Part shown: positions 1-12,386 of the stretch, piece after piece
How the letters are laid out: each line of letters starts with the position of its first letter
How positions within the stretch are numbered: position 1 is the stretch's first letter
DNA from: Gnetum montanum
Lineage: Eukaryota > Streptophyta > Gnetopsida > Gnetales > Gnetaceae
DNA: 64,000 nt
NCBI GenBank assembly: GCA_015680685.1
Contig: MNCI01017832.1
Location: 230,577 to 294,576, forward strand
Direction of reading: 5' to 3'
Program-made: the position numbers and the translations under genes
Notes under the pieces: generated by a model
What the model saw: only the letters and a program-made list of their open reading frames with translations
Databases searched by the model: none
What the model was told of the DNA's origin: nothing

Positions 1-1300
1 TTATAAACAGGCTATAAGAACTGGTTAAGGAACTAGAAAGACATGCAAACATGCTTGAAGGTCCATTCTAACTAAGGCCCTTTCTCACTTTCTACTTTTC
101 GTTTATTCTCTTTATGGAATGGTGGTTGTTTTGTGGAAGCACTCTTGTGTCTCCAGGGGCTATGGATTAGTCTTGAAGTGGTGATGCAAAGTTACTAAAC
201 AAAGTTGGTTTTGGTCTAGACTAAGGATGGATCTTCTTCGGTCATTTTAAACATGAACTCCGCAAGGGGCTTCTTACAACCTTAGTTGGAAATTCCATTC
301 CACCTTCTCCATCATCTATTTATGCTATTCATAACTCACCTCTCTATTGGTATCCATGTTCTTAATTCCATGTCTTGGTTTGACATGTTTGAATTGTTAG
401 GTAGAATCTTCCAAGTTTTAGTCCTTAACTTCCATTGACCATTAGTCATCTATGGGGCCTATGGACTCCTTAAGTTGAGGTTATGTAAGGGAAAAATAGG
501 CATGTGCTTGCTATGGGGAGGATCCACTTACATATCCCTTAATTGGGTTCATTAAGTACCTTTTCTGTAGACATTCTTGCAGCTGGAATCTTTCATACAC
601 CCATCTTCCACATTAGACCATGTGCTTCTTTACATATTTTATCCATTACATACATTCTCCATCAACTTTTTTAATTTTTGAGCTTTCAAAAAATCCTTTC
701 AATGATTTTTTCATATTCTTAGCTTTTCTGAGATTCCATGGACCATAATTTCATTGAAAATTTCATAATATTTTTGGAGATATTCAACTTTGAAAATTTT
801 GGTCGATGAGCCCCATCAATGGAGCAAACCCATATACAAGGCCTCATATATAGGGCCCTATTGATGTGGTCAAAAAATACTATAAATAGGCACAACACCA
901 CTTAGAAATTTTACATTTTCTCACAAATTCCAAAGGAGTTTTTCAATTTTTTAGAGCCCATAACTCACAAACTATTTATCCAAATCACTTCATTCTTCGA
1001 CCTTGCAACTATCGGAAGTAAGCTCTTCATCATGGGGGCCAAAAATGTACCATTTTTGACAAAAATGTTTTCATCATTTTTCTAACTAGCATAAAGGTTT
1101 AACTAAGAAATCAACTATTGAACACCAAATTACAAGAGTTATACCTTTCCAATAATCTCTGTTGACATTTACAATAAATAATTAATAAAATAATCAATCT
1201 ACCATGGTCCAACCTTAGCCAAAGTGTAACTAACTAATGAGAAAAGTTATTCAAAAACTTTAAAGTTACACATTACATCTACTAATCCATGAATGTGTTG
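1..1300 (+). mobile_element. Athila-like element C: 3' non-coding region and accessory-ORF leader
   Basis: No gene is visible here. About the first 590 bases match, in reverse orientation, the stretch at roughly 13.86-14.43 kb of element B, which lies between integrase and 3' LTR there. For example, the segment with CACTCTTGTGTCTC followed by GGTGATGC and then GGACTAAGGATGGAT is shared. Bases about 1140-1309 match element B again at about 13.56-13.70 kb in reverse. The piece between (about 600-1130) is unmatched in B and holds a TATA-like box. I read this as the post-integrase part of a plus-strand Athila-like Ty3/Gypsy element that begins outside the window. Confidence 0.6.
881..888 (+). promoter_or_regulatory. 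TATA-like box upstream of the accessory ORF
   Basis: TATAAATA sits 420 bases before the accessory-ORF start, in a stretch rich in CCATCAATG/CATTGATG words that also occur in the U3 part of LTR C near 4400-4530. It could be an internal promoter or a fragment of an older LTR. Confidence 0.35.
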
Positions 1301-1309
1301 TGAGCGTAG

Positions 1310-4195
1310 ATGGCACCAAAAGGAAAGCACATGTAGGAAGCAGAACCATCTTAACTAAGGGAAAAATGGCTTAGAATGGTAAGATGCCAAGAATAGCCCC
1401 AATAAGAAGAACCACTCGCAACCTATGCCATAGGTCCTCTTAGGGAGGAGGTAGAAGTGGAATCTATTAGATAGATTCCAAAACTAGTAGTAGCATAAAT
1501 AGAATACTGCAATTGGAATGATGCACTTGCACAACCAGCAAACCTTGAGGTGACCTTAATAGAGGCTTGTCTAAATTAAATCAAATTAAGGAAGTTCTAG
1601 AAATTGATGCTTTAGGAGTTAAACTTTGGCCCTTTCCTGGAGCATGTACCAAGAGAAGTGTAGGATCAATTGAAGACCTCTCCCATGTGGCCAATCATCA
1701 CTTTCACTAAGGAGTGATGCATGGGAGAAACATTTTTGTTTTGAGACAGTAGGCAACCTAGAGCAACAATAAATATCAGGGACATCTCAATGTCCTACTT
1801 GATGTAGGTCATTGTTGCAGCACTTGCGTTGTCCAAAATAGGGATAAACCTTACTGAGATTCTAATGTAGAAAAATACAAGCATTAAGAAAGAATGGGCA
1901 TGACAGTGTTATGGTGTCAACTGCAAGGAGTTTGATGCACTCACACTAGTATAGAGGATCCATTACAAGATTGCAGCCTTCCACCTCAATCCTATAGTTA
2001 GGCCAAGCAAAATCATTGTATTCTCTACTCGAGCATGTGTCACTCTAAGTGGGAGATTCTTGGTCAACCTTCCACAGCTAATCTATCTAGAGATAGAGAA
2101 GCACTTTATAGAAAATGAACATAGAAGGAAGACACTCCCTTTCCCATGTCTCATCAGGAAACTCTATCGATGAGGAGGGATAGTCTGTTACATCAATGAT
2201 GATGTTAGAGCTATTTTTACCATTAGCTAGGAAAAAATGATGAAGAATAAAATGCCTACAACTACAATTCAAGAAGAATAGCAACAACCTCTACCACCTA
2301 CCACTCAAAAATAGTGCCAGACATAGCTACAACCATCCAATAGTTGTGTGAATATAGAGAATGGATCTTGAGTGAACAAGAGCAAAGAGTAGGCATGAGT
2401 GATGGGAACCCATCCATATATAGATCATCCATGAGTTACTTTAATGAAATGGCTTGAAAAATCAGCCTAATGGGTGAGGGTGGATTCATTTTCTCAACCC
2501 AAAGAATGTATCTACCTACAAGGTTAAATATGAGTGCCAGAGAGGTCACAGTATCTATCACAAAACAACAGCCACTCCTAGAAATTTTTGGGAATGTTGT
2601 GACCTTCTAGGTGCTCTTGGAGGAGGTTGGAGAGAAAACTATTTTGGTGTGGTCGCTGATAGGATTATCAAAATTCTTAATGCACTTACAGAATCTAAAC
2701 TAGACATCACTACACTCAAAGATGTGCAGACATCCATAGGAACTATAAGTGATAGAATAAGTGCAATGTATCATGAAGTGTTGTTAGATTAACTGGTGGA
2801 AACTAGGCAACCGCATATAGATGTCTTTGACCCTTTGAATAACATCACTACAATCAAGTTAGAGATGCTAGAGGTAAGGGGTAAGAACATTATATTGGAG
2901 GGACAACTTGGAATAGCTAGAGAGTGAAATGAATGCTTGGTTGTGGAGGTTTCCAAACTAAGAGCCCAAATTACCGATCCCATGTTTCTCAACCTGGCAC
3001 TCATAAGAGATGAAGCTATGTAATAGCTTTAGTCTAGGCTTAAATGGGTTGAGAATGCAATGGAGATAGTGGTATTCTACAAATCCTTGGTAGAAGCCAT
3101 GGAGCATAAGATTCATAAGGCCTTGGGTTAGACCAATTAGGAAAATGTCCAACTAATCACAGAGAATCATCACTTGTGAAACATTGATATGTATAAGTAG
3201 TAATTAATATATTTCATCCATCAATAGTAGAAGAAGCTAGACAAAGTAAATATAGAGCTAAGGGGATTGGTAGCATAGTATAGGAATCTCTCCATGAAGG
3301 AGGTGCATGTCCTTCAACAAAAAACTACAATTGAGGTGGCCTCCTAGAAATCTAAAACTCTCAAATTTGAAAAAGTTAAATATCATTAGAGAGAGAAAGT
3401 TGGTTTACAAAATAAAATGAATGAAAAATATATCTGATTGGTGAAGGCAAAGCTAAATGATACCCTCCAACAATTTCAGTAAGAAAGGAAGGTTTGGCAA
3501 CCCATCATTGATGGGATAGATGCCTACAACAAAGAAGAAATCTTCATAAAAGAGTTGTATATTGAGGTGATGATGGAGTATATGGAGCTTGCCAACCTCT
3601 ATTATGTAAACTTGGCCATGTTGACTATTAGAAAACTGCGGTCTGAGTTGGAGAAGCAGGTGGCCAGCTAATGCTTACTACACAAGGCTGTGTTCAAGCA
3701 CCACAAGGACACTAAGGACAAGCTCGTGCTGGCTAATGCTAAACTTGAGGTTCTCAAGGCACATTTCATAGATCAAAGATCCACTGCCAAGACCCTGGCC
3801 AAATGAATGAATGACTATCAAGAGCTATAAAATGTAGTAAGGACATTTGACATCGAATGTAAATAACTCGTTCCTTAGTTTGTTAACATAAAGGAGATGT
3901 TACTAGTCATGCCCTACCCATGGGATGTTTCCATTCTAGCCAAAATTGGTAAGGATACATGAATTGTGAATGATCCTTAGAGTAAGGAGAAGAATATGAA
4001 TGCATTGCTTGATAGCTTTCACCTTTCATTAAAGGTTGCTATTATAACACAATAGCCACAACCACCTCAACCACCATATGGGCACGAAGCTGGTGAAGGT
4101 CCTTTAGAGCCTTAAGAGCCATCATTTCCTATGACTATCTAATCTTCACCACCATCTTCATGTCATCAAAGGATATGTTATCAAAATTTTTGTTG
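1310..4195 (+). pseudogene. Decayed accessory ORF of Athila-like element C
   Basis: This is a long plus-strand reading frame starting at ATG 1310 (MAPKGK), broken by many TAG/TAA codons and frameshifts. It lies between the post-integrase region and the LTR of element C, where extra ORFs of Athila/Tat elements often sit. Recognisable islands are NLEVTLIEA, a CMGETFLF segment, and a segment ending PFPCLIRKL that recalls the 'putative plant transposon protein' families of Ty3/Gypsy extra ORFs. The part after about 3.2 kb is charged and heptad-rich, probably coiled coil (for example RKLRSELEKQVAS). A second copy with the same islands lies on the minus strand at 62.5-63.5 kb, so it was a real protein. 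Function is unknown. The end is approximate. Confidence 0.5.
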
Positions 4196-4389
4196 AGTCA
4201 TGTAATGATGTTCAATTTTATGTCATGAATATCACAATTTTTGTAATTTGTTGATCTGTACACACAGGCACTCAATTTTGTTGAGCCAATTTATTTTGTT
4301 TTATTTTGTTAAGAGTTAGTAAATAATCCCATACCTTCCCAATTTTGTAAAAGAACTCAAGAAAAAATTTTCATTTAGTTGTGGGGGTA

Positions 4390-5309
4390 TGATGAAGCAT
4401 CAATTGGTTGCATTGATGAGCACCCGTCAATGAGGCCTAGTTTACGTGATATTGCCCAATTGATAGGGCCACATCAATTTAGCATCTACTACATTGACAA
4501 GGCCCCATTGACATAGCCCTAGTGTAAAAACTATAAATATGAACTTCCAATTGTGTTTATGAGTATCAGATTCATAGTAGTAGCTGAACTCTTGCAATTT
4601 TTACATTTGAAAGTAAGAATATTTCTTCCAAGTTCCCACAACAAGAGTCATTGAGTATACGAATCTTTATTTGAGCATTGTTTTACTTGAGCATGACAAT
4701 GTGTACTATAATAAAGACAAGCTTCTTGATGAACCTTGCAGCATTCTTAATAGTTTAGATATTTATTTATGCATTTAATTATTTTAGTTAATTATTAAAG
4801 TTCTCCAATAATTAAGCTAATTAAGATAAGCTAGATAGATTAAATACATAAGTACAACTGGTTCAAGCGTAACATGTCTTTGCTTGGTAATCCCAGTAGT
4901 GTTATTGCTTTGTATGCCCAGTAGTGTAGCACTTGGTAACCCAGCAATGGATACGTGGCTTTAGGATGTGTACAGAAAGTGGGAATGGATGCTTATGTTA
5001 GGATTAGTTAAATACTAGTTAATTAGTTAAATTAGATTAGTCATTAAATTACTTTATCTCTCATTCTTTCTTCAAGCCCCCAAAAAAATAAAACATAAAA
5101 TGATAAAAATGATATGCCTCAATTACTCTTAACCATACTATTATGCTTCACAAGTGTACTTGGGAAGACAATGAATGACCTTAAGGTGAGGTTTACTTCC
5201 TGGAAGACTAGTGTATTGGAAACTATAAAGTCTATGGAATTTGACTGGATCACACATGAATGCTTTGTGATTTATATGGTTGGATGTAGGGGTACCTTGC
5301 AACTTATCA
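4390..5309 (+). repeat. LTR of Athila-like element C
   Basis: It starts TGATGAAGC directly after a G-rich tract (4383-4387, possible polypurine tract) and ends TTATCA. Its terminal bases GGGGTACCTTGCAACTTATCA differ by two bases from the reverse complement of the starts of the element B right LTR and of the copy at 63801. The reverse complement of 4860-5000 also matches the LTR interior at 12.66-12.80 kb. A TATA box (TATAAATA, 4532-4539) lies in the same orientation. Because the accessory ORF precedes it, it is read as a 3' LTR. Confidence 0.7.
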
Positions 5310-5310
5310 A

Positions 5311-6244
5311 TAGTCCACACTCATAGTGTAGTTCCTTTCAAAATGTGGTTGAAGGATCCATATCCTATATGATGTTCAAGCCTCGCTTTGGAATGTTGTG
5401 CTGCAACACTAGCCACTCAACCCCACAAGGTCTCATCAAGCTTGGAATGTGGTTTCCAAGCTTCCACAACCTTTACAACCTTGAGCTCTACTCTAAAGAA
5501 TTGTACTACAACACCAATAACTCAATCCTATAAGATCCCAACAAGATCAAGCAAGATGCCTTACCAAAAGAAGCAACTCAACACCATAGGGAAATAAGAG
5601 AGAATAATTATAAGGGATAAATGCAACTTAGTTTGCTAATCCTTGTATGTTGAGGTATAGCACATTTTACAATGAAGAGCAACAAGGATTATAGTGATTC
5701 AAAAAATTATTGTACAATGATTACACATAAGATTGCACATTTCCCAATGCATATGATGTCTTATTATACCTACCATGTTTCTAAATCCATCTTGGAACTC
5801 ATGCAACGGCTAAGAACCAATCATTAATGATCATGGAAGATATCTTTTTCATACTTGACATGTCTTTTTGAATTTGCCCTTTATTCTAAGAAGAAGTATT
5901 TGTTTGGGAAATACGTCTTTTTGAAATCTTCTTTCTTGGAAGACATTTTTCTAAATCTGGCCTTTATTCTGTGAAGACATCTTTGATTGAGGAAATACAT
6001 CTATTTTTTTTTAAAGACGTATTTTCTTGTGTTCACTCTAATTCTACCAAAATGTCTACTATTTTCCATAGACTTCTTTCTTCAACTTTCTTTATCTTTT
6101 GAATTCATCACTCCTTTTCCATGCTCATTAAACTTCCATATAACTTCTTCCAAGGTTTTTTCCTGTAAGCACAATAATCACACACACACAACCAACCTAT
6201 GTTTTCCATTTTCCTTAAATTTTTGAGATATCAAAAGATCAACA
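5311..6244 (-). repeat. 3' LTR of Copia element A
   Basis: It is homologous to 10176-11133 from TAGTCCACACTCA to AAAAGATCAACA. In element sense it begins TGTTGATCTTTTG and is preceded by a purine-rich tract read from 6258 to 6247 (AAGAAGGGGAAG), a good polypurine tract. A poly-CACACA stretch lies near 6180. The exact outer end is uncertain by about ten bases. Confidence 0.75.
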
Positions 6245-6479
6245 ATCTTCCCCTTCTTGGTAATGTCCAAAACTTAAGAAAATTGGTTAGTCTTGTGGCT
6301 ACATATAAACATATAAACTACTTCTCCCCCTATTTGACATAACCAAAAAGGTAAGGCAAACTCCTAAATAGATGCATAGATAAAAAATGTTTTTGGTGTT
6401 TTGTATTTGTTGTTTTTGTTTTTATGTGGAGTAATAATAGAAAGAATGACTAGGCTCATATGACTGAACAATGTCCTAT

Positions 6480-6960
6480 CCCCATATCTTTGAATAGAAA
6501 TGTTAACTGATGTTCATTTAGAGGTTTGGTAAAGGCATCATCTAGTTGACTCTTGATTCCAATGAATTCTAGCCTTACATAACCACGTTGTGTATTCTCC
6601 TATATGAAATGATGGCAAATCTCAATATGTTTTGTATGCAAATGTTGCATGGGATTCTTTGTCATTTTGATGGAACTCTTGTTATCATAATAAACAATAG
6701 TTGAGTCTATGTTTACTCATAAATCTTTAAGAATTTATTTCATCCAAAGTAATTAAGCACAACAACTACTAGAAAAAATACACTCATCTTCTACTATTGA
6801 GAGAGTGGTAGAGGTTTTCTTCTTGGTTGTCCAAGAGACAAGACTTCTCCCCAAGAAGAAATAGTTGCCACTAGTGCTATGGTGATCATCAAAGCAACCT
6901 ACCCAATCTGCATCACAATAATAGAAAAGATCAAGGGAGGAATCCTTTTGATACCAAAGG
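6480..6960 (-). pseudogene. Copia A RNase H remnant
   Basis: The minus-strand translation gives CDADWVGCFDDHHSTSG, then FFLGRSLVSWTTKK and a degenerate STAEAEY-like block (TTLSIVEDECI), followed by NPMQHLHTKHIEI. These are the ordered RNase H signature blocks of Copia pol. Stops interrupt it. It is the C-terminal part of the polyprotein, next to the 3' LTR. Confidence 0.75.
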
Positions 6961-6962
6961 CC

Positions 6963-7706
6963 CTAGTTAGCAGTACATTTTAAATAGTGAAAAATATGTT
7001 TAATAGCCTGGTAATGAAAATATTTTGGGGCTAACTGATATATAGCACATAAGCCTACAATTAAAGCTATATCTAGTTGACTTGTAGTTAGATAAAGAAG
7101 ACTACCAATCATACCTCTATAAATCTTGGAATCAATTGGCTTACCTTGATCATCTTTAACAAGTTTAGAATTTATGGCCATTGGAGTACATTTAACTTTA
7201 ACATCATCTAAGATATATTTGAGAAATAGATCTTTTATATATTTTATTTGACATAAGAAGGTTCCATTAGTTGTTTGATGGATTTGAAACCCAAGAAAGT
7301 TCTTAACTTCTTCCATCATGCTCATTTCAAATTTAGACTACATGAGATCAAATTTAAGAAATAATGTAACATGAGCTTTACCTCTTTCAAATTCATTTGA
7401 TGTAAGGTGTTAAGAAAGCCTTTCATACCAAGATCTTGGAGCTTATTTAATATCATATAGACCTTTCTTGAGCTTGTAGACATGATCAGTTTTTATAGAA
7501 TTAGCAAATCCTTTAGGTTGTTCAATGTAAACCTCTTCTTGTATGGTTTCATTTAAAAAGGCACTTTTGACATCCATATGATAGAGTTTTATGTTATTAA
7601 TGCTAGCATAGGCAAGAATTAGTCTAATAGATTCTAGCCTAGCAATAGGAGCAAAATTTTCATTAAAATCTCTTCCTTCTTGTTGGTTGTATCCTTTGGC
7701 AACCAA
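6963..7706 (-). pseudogene. Copia A reverse transcriptase, catalytic YVDD segment missing
   Basis: Two frames carry the N-terminal palm (MVAKGYNQQEGRDFNENFAP, MDVKSAFLN, YIEQPKGF, KKGLYDIK) and the C-terminal part (FEMSMMEEVKNFLGFQI, YRGMIGSLLYLT). Between them, after the degenerate APRSWYERL and GKAHVTLF blocks, the text passes straight to SKFEMSMM. The segment that should hold the YVDD catalytic motif, some 35-40 residues, is absent. The enzyme would be dead even without its stops. Motif wording (FEMSMM, GSLLYLT) is that of common Tork/SIRE-type Copia pol. Confidence 0.85.
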
Positions 7707-8057
7707 TCTATCCTTGTTTTTAATGATATCTTCATTATCATCAGTTTTGTTTCTAAAGATCCATTTTGTTCCATAATAGGTTTATCAGTGGGCTTAGGTG
7801 TTAATTCCCATACATCATTTCTAGCAAATTGAATATGTTCATCTTGCATAGAAAAAATCCATCCCTCCTCTTTTTCAGCTTCCTTAAAGGTTTTGGGTTC
7901 AAGTTGAGAGAGATAAGTAGAAAAGGCACACATTTCTTTGATTTGACTTCTAGTACAAACACCATCTTGAACTTCCCTAATTACATCATTAAGAGAGTGA
8001 GTTCTGTAAAGTCTAGAAATTTTTGGTAGAGCATCATTTTCTTCCTCTCCATGATCA
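7707..8057 (-). pseudogene. Copia A linker between integrase and reverse transcriptase
   Basis: The minus frame includes SRLYRTHSLNDVIREVQDGV and EPKTFKEAEKEEGWIFSMQDE, the usual region just before the Copia reverse transcriptase (an EPK-type A-D-W-AM-E-L block). The NDVWELTP block is also visible. It is one polyprotein with its neighbours, interrupted by frameshifts. Confidence 0.7.
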
Positions 8058-8862
8058 CTAGTAGTTTTCAAAATCATCTTGCACTAAAGTTGTGTCAAAT
8101 AATTTCTGAATCAAAATAGCTTCATCACTAGGTTGTGGACAAGTAATGTCATAATCATGTGTTTTGACATTTATGATTTCCTCTACCATATTTTTTCTTT
8201 TATTAAACACTCTATATGTCCTACTAACTAGAGAATATCCTAAAAAAATTCCTTCTTTGGTTTTTACATAAAACTTTCTCAAATTATCTTTATCATTCAG
8301 AATATAGCATTTTGAACCAAAAACATGAAAATAAGCTACTAAAGGTTTTACGCCAGTCCATAATTCATAAGGAGTTTTAGAAGTGAATCTACTTACCAGA
8401 ACTCTATTAGACATGTAACAAGTAGTGTTGATGGCTTCGATCCAAAAGTGATGAGGAAGACTTTGATCATTTAATATCATTCTCCCCATGTCATTTAGGA
8501 TTTTATTCTTTCATTAAACTATGCCATTTTGTTGAGGAGTTCTTGTAGTATAAAATTGATGTAGAATGTCATTCATTTAATAGAACTGTTCAAATTTTGC
8601 ATTATTAAACTTGTCTCCATTATCACTTTTAATATCTTTAATACCATAACCTTTTTCCTTTTTCATCTAATTAATAATTCTCAAAAAATGATCAAACACC
8701 TCATCTTTGTGATACAAAAAGGTAATCCAAGTGAAGTGAGAATAATCATCAATAATGATCAAAAAATATCTTTTCTTTCCTGAGTTGAGAGTTTGAATTA
8801 GACCAACCATGTCCATTTGAAGTAAATGTAAGGGATGAGTAGTGGAAATAAAATTTTTCTTA
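8058..8862 (-). pseudogene. Copia A integrase core and C-terminal part
   Basis: In minus sense it reads a MDMVG block, IIIDDYSHFTWI, then SDNGDKFNNAKF, then TPQQNGIV followed by two stops and KNK. Next come GRMILNDQSLPHHFWIEA, TPYELWTGVKP and FHVFGSKCYI. These are the rve core and the conserved 'GYS' end (GIFLGYS) of Copia integrases. The catalytic glutamate after NGIV is a TAA stop, and the next codon is TGA, so catalysis is lost. Confidence 0.8.
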
Positions 8863-9117
8863 TCAATTCTTACCCTTATTGTTTTTTCCTTTTTGACAAG
8901 CTTTACATGTATTTAAGTTGAAATCTTTAAGCTTGTGGAGACCACACAACATTTCTTTAGATACCAAAGTTTGGAGAATTTCCTTATTTATTTGGCCTAG
9001 CTTTCTATGCCAAAGATGTGTATCATCTACATAATTTACTAAACACATGGATTCAAAGTTACTAGAATTTCCAAAAATAATGGTATATACATTTCCTTTT
9101 CTAGATCCTTCAATCAC
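8863..9117 (-). pseudogene. Copia A GAG-pre-integrase (zinc HHCC) domain
   Basis: An open 84-codon frame contains THLWHRKLGQINKEILQTLV and CKACQKGKNN, the HHCC zinc finger preceding Copia integrases (the second histidine is replaced by Q in KLGQ). It is immediately followed by the integrase core. Confidence 0.8.
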
Positions 9118-9119
9118 AA

Positions 9120-10175
9120 CATTTCTAGTAGATAAATCTTGTATTCTACAACTATCTTTTGAAAAATAGCATCAAAATTTGAATCACAAAGTTGAGTTAC
9201 ACTAAGAAGATTATGTCTTAATCCATCAATGAAAAGCACTTTCTTCATAGTTGGTAATCCCTTACATTTTCCTCCTACCAATACCTATTATGGGTGCTTC
9301 CATGTCATCTCCTAAAGTGATTGCACCATAATTAGGATTTGTCACCTATCATGTACCTTGAACACCCACTATTAATATGCCATGTACTAGTGTTGTCATT
9401 AGAGATATTAACTTGAGCCATCAAATTCTTTTCTATCTTTTCTTCTTTCTCTCTCCAAACTTGCATGGTTTACTTTCTAGGCTAGTTTTGCAAAGATCAA
9501 GAGTGGTGATGCATTCTAAGATAACAAAAATCTTGAATATGATCACGTTTATAGCAAAAGAAGCATTTCAAATTTTTTGTCTTAGGGGATTTACCAAACC
9601 TAGATAAATGTTATTTTTGATTTTTGGATTTCTCCATAAAGTTCTTGTTGACCTACTCAAACATTTTTCTTAGTTTTTGAAACTCAATCCTAAGGTCTAA
9701 GTTTTTCATTTTGACATGAGATAATTCATCATTAAGCACTTTAATTTTTATTCCCTTGGCATGTAAAGCATATTCTATTTCAATGCACAAATTTTAAAAA
9801 GAAAGAATGTTATGGTAAAATATCTAATGTCTATCTTCAAAAGATGTGTCATTTTGATAATCACAAGAATTGTCAACTTTATAGGAATATTTTTCTATCT
9901 TTCTAAAAGTAAGGATAGAAATAAGATACTTACCTTGATAGTAGATGTCACAAATGAATTGAGCACACTAGTTCATGATGTACATTAGGATCTTTGTTTA
10001 GATATGTCTAATGTTGAGTATTCCTTCCATGTTCACTCATGAAGATTCACGTAGAGTACATACCACTTGTGGATTGTTGAACTTAGAAGGGAGTGGGGGC
10101 AATGAATAAATTCCCAAAATTTTAATTCCTTAACATCAAGAGCACATTGATTTTAACATAGTTGTCCAACTTAGG
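9120..10175 (-). pseudogene. Copia A gag and protease remnants
   Basis: Minus-strand fragments include KKVLFIDGLRHNLLSVTQLC (end of the protease region, about 9185-9250) and a zinc knuckle CFFCYKRDHIQDFC of C-x2-C-x4-H-x4-C form (about 9510-9580). A charged stretch follows, with ELSHVKMKNLDLRIEFQKL (about 9660-9750). The N-terminal gag is not recognisable and no clear primer-binding site was found beside the right LTR. Confidence 0.65.
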
Positions 10176-11133
10176 TAGTCCACACTCACAAGGTAGTTCA
10201 CAAGCACACCTCCAAACTTTGTTCCTTCCAAAATGTGATTGAAGGGTCCATACCCTATATAATCTTCAAGCCCTACTCTAGAGTGTTATGCTACAACACT
10301 AGCCACTCAATCCTACAAGGTCCCATTAGGTTGGAATGTAGTTTCCATGCTTTCAAAACCTTTACAACATTAAGCTCTACTCTAGAGTGTTGTACTATAG
10401 CACCAACAACTCAATCCCATAGGATCCCAACAAGCTTAAGCAAGATGCCTTTCCACAAGAAGCATATCAACCCTAGAGGGAAAGAGAGAACAATTACAAG
10501 GTAAAGTGCAACTTAGTTTGCTAATCCTTGTACATTGAGGTACAAAACAGTTTACAATGAGCAAATGATGATACAATGAAGAGCAACAAAGATTACAATG
10601 ATTCAAAAATGATTGTACAATGATTACACATAAGCTTGCACATTCCCCAATGTATATGATGTCTTATTATAGTCATCATGTTTCTAAATCCATCTTAGAA
10701 CTCATGCAATAGCTAGGAAACAATCACTAACGATCATGGAAGATGTTTTCTTCATACCTGAGATGTTTTTTTGAATTTTTCTTATATTCTAGAAATACGT
10801 TTTTGTCTAAGAAAGATGTCTTTCTAAAATCTTCATCCTTGAAAGATGTCTTTTTTTGGTGAAGATGTCTTTGCTTGAGGAAAGGTGTCTACTGTTTCTT
10901 GAAGATGTCTTTGCTTGTGTTCACTCCAATTCTACCAAGACATCTACTATTTTCTAAAGACATCTTTCTTTAACTTTCTTTGTCCTTTCAATTCATCATT
11001 CCTTGTCCATGCTCATCAAACTTTCACATATCTTCTTCCAAGGGTTTTTCCCCATAAGCACAACAATCACACACACACAACCAACATATGTTCTTCATTT
11101 TTCTTAAGGTTTTGACATACCAAAAGATCAACA
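10176..11133 (-). repeat. 5' LTR of Copia element A
   Basis: Direct partner of 5311-6244, with the same order of blocks: a GTCCACACTCA edge, GTTGAAGG/GATTGAAGG, a run of TCTTTCTTGAAGATGTCTTT-like words, CACACACACAACC, and the AAAAGATCAACA end. Substitutions and small indels between the two LTRs are frequent, so the insertion is old. Confidence 0.75.
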
Positions 11134-11329
11134 ATCATCTCTTTATTGAGATAGGCCATTAGATAAATTTACCAAGATAAGAGTGTGTTTGCAAATAATG
11201 CAAATAAAGCATAGAATTTGAAGAATATATTTTTTCTTTTATTTTTCCCATATTTGGCTCACATTCAATTAAATTATACTATTAATTGTAATATACTAGC
11301 TGCTTTATTTTAAATTAACCCTATCTACT

Positions 11330-12386
11330 TGGGGCATAATATTAATGATGTTTTCAACTTTCTTCAAAACTCCATTGAGGCATTGTAACTATCCAATAAA
11401 TCCTTTGTAATGTCCTAGATGTAATAAAAATTTCCAATTTCTAGTGTCTAGATTTTCCAACATTGAAATCCTAACTACTTGATGATAAGCATTTAAGATG
11501 ATGAATTCATTATTCTCAAAGACAACTTTGTTATCCTTAACTGACATGTACTTAATTAAAATCCAGGAATTAGATAATCATGGAATATAGAATACATTAT
11601 AAACTTAGATAAGGCTACCATTGTCAAAAGCTATTTTACATGTACTAATGCTTTTAAATTTTACATATTCCCCATCATCAACATTAATTAACATAAGACT
11701 ACTATCTTTGTTAAACTTAGAGGTCATGTAGTTACTACATCCACTATTAATGATGTAGGTATAGAAATCAATTTCTTCAAATATGTAATAAGAAAAAAAG
11801 TTTGTATTAGAAGCATCACTTGGTACCTTTATTTTGGGTTGATCATGTTTCTCCCTCTTTTTTACCTTAATTATTGCCTTCTTGAATTATGAGATTTTGG
11901 AACCCCATCTTCCATTAATATTTATGCTTTGAATGACCTTTCTTATTACATAAATTACATCATGGGATGGATGAATATAGCGCATAAGTATTGCTTCTTG
12001 ATTGGATGTTTTATCTTCCACTTCCTCTTCTTCCCATTGGATCTTCACTTCCTTTTGGTTTAAAATTTGTTTTTCTTTGGTCTTGATATGGAAATTCTTC
12101 TCTTTGAAAGTTTGACCTTCATCTTCCCCGTCTATAATTTTACCTCCATCTTCAAGATGGTTAAGGATTTTGGGAAACAAAGATATTTTCTTAGATTAAT
12201 TTATGAGATCTTCAATTATTAGAAAGCATTTAAAATTAAAAATAATTCAACAAAAGTATATGTTAAGAGGTCTATAGTTTGGACTATATATTTAATAAGA
12301 TTTGTAAACAAATAGTTATCATATACAATGGCCATTACTTTGTCTATCTTTTGCTTCATAGAGTAATTATAATTGTATTTATTTAT
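11330..12386 (-). pseudogene. Copia element D: gag zinc knuckle and protease (left half)
   Basis: The minus strand gives a zinc knuckle CNLCNKKGHSKH (about 11910-11960) and a protease whose active site reads YIINSGCSNYMTSKF, with N instead of the catalytic D. The frame IDLLTYTFVELFLILNAF (about 12225-12290) matches the end of Copia gag UBN2 domains. It is the continuation of 24120-24455, separated by element B. It is distinct from Copia A, which has its own gag and protease remnants. Confidence 0.7.

Larger units (their letters stand above)
5311..11133 (-). mobile_element. Nearly full-length Ty1/Copia element A
   Basis: The element has two direct LTRs (5311-6244 and 10176-11133) around a minus-strand gag-pol remnant in the order gag zinc knuckle, protease, GAG-pre-integrase, integrase, reverse transcriptase, RNase H, which is the Copia order. 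The left end abuts the last base or two of LTR C, so it seems to have inserted at or next to that LTR end. The flanks ATCAA (5306-5310) and ATCAT (11134-11138) are a possible imperfect target-site duplication. All reading frames carry stops, and no autonomous activity is expected. Confidence 0.85.
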
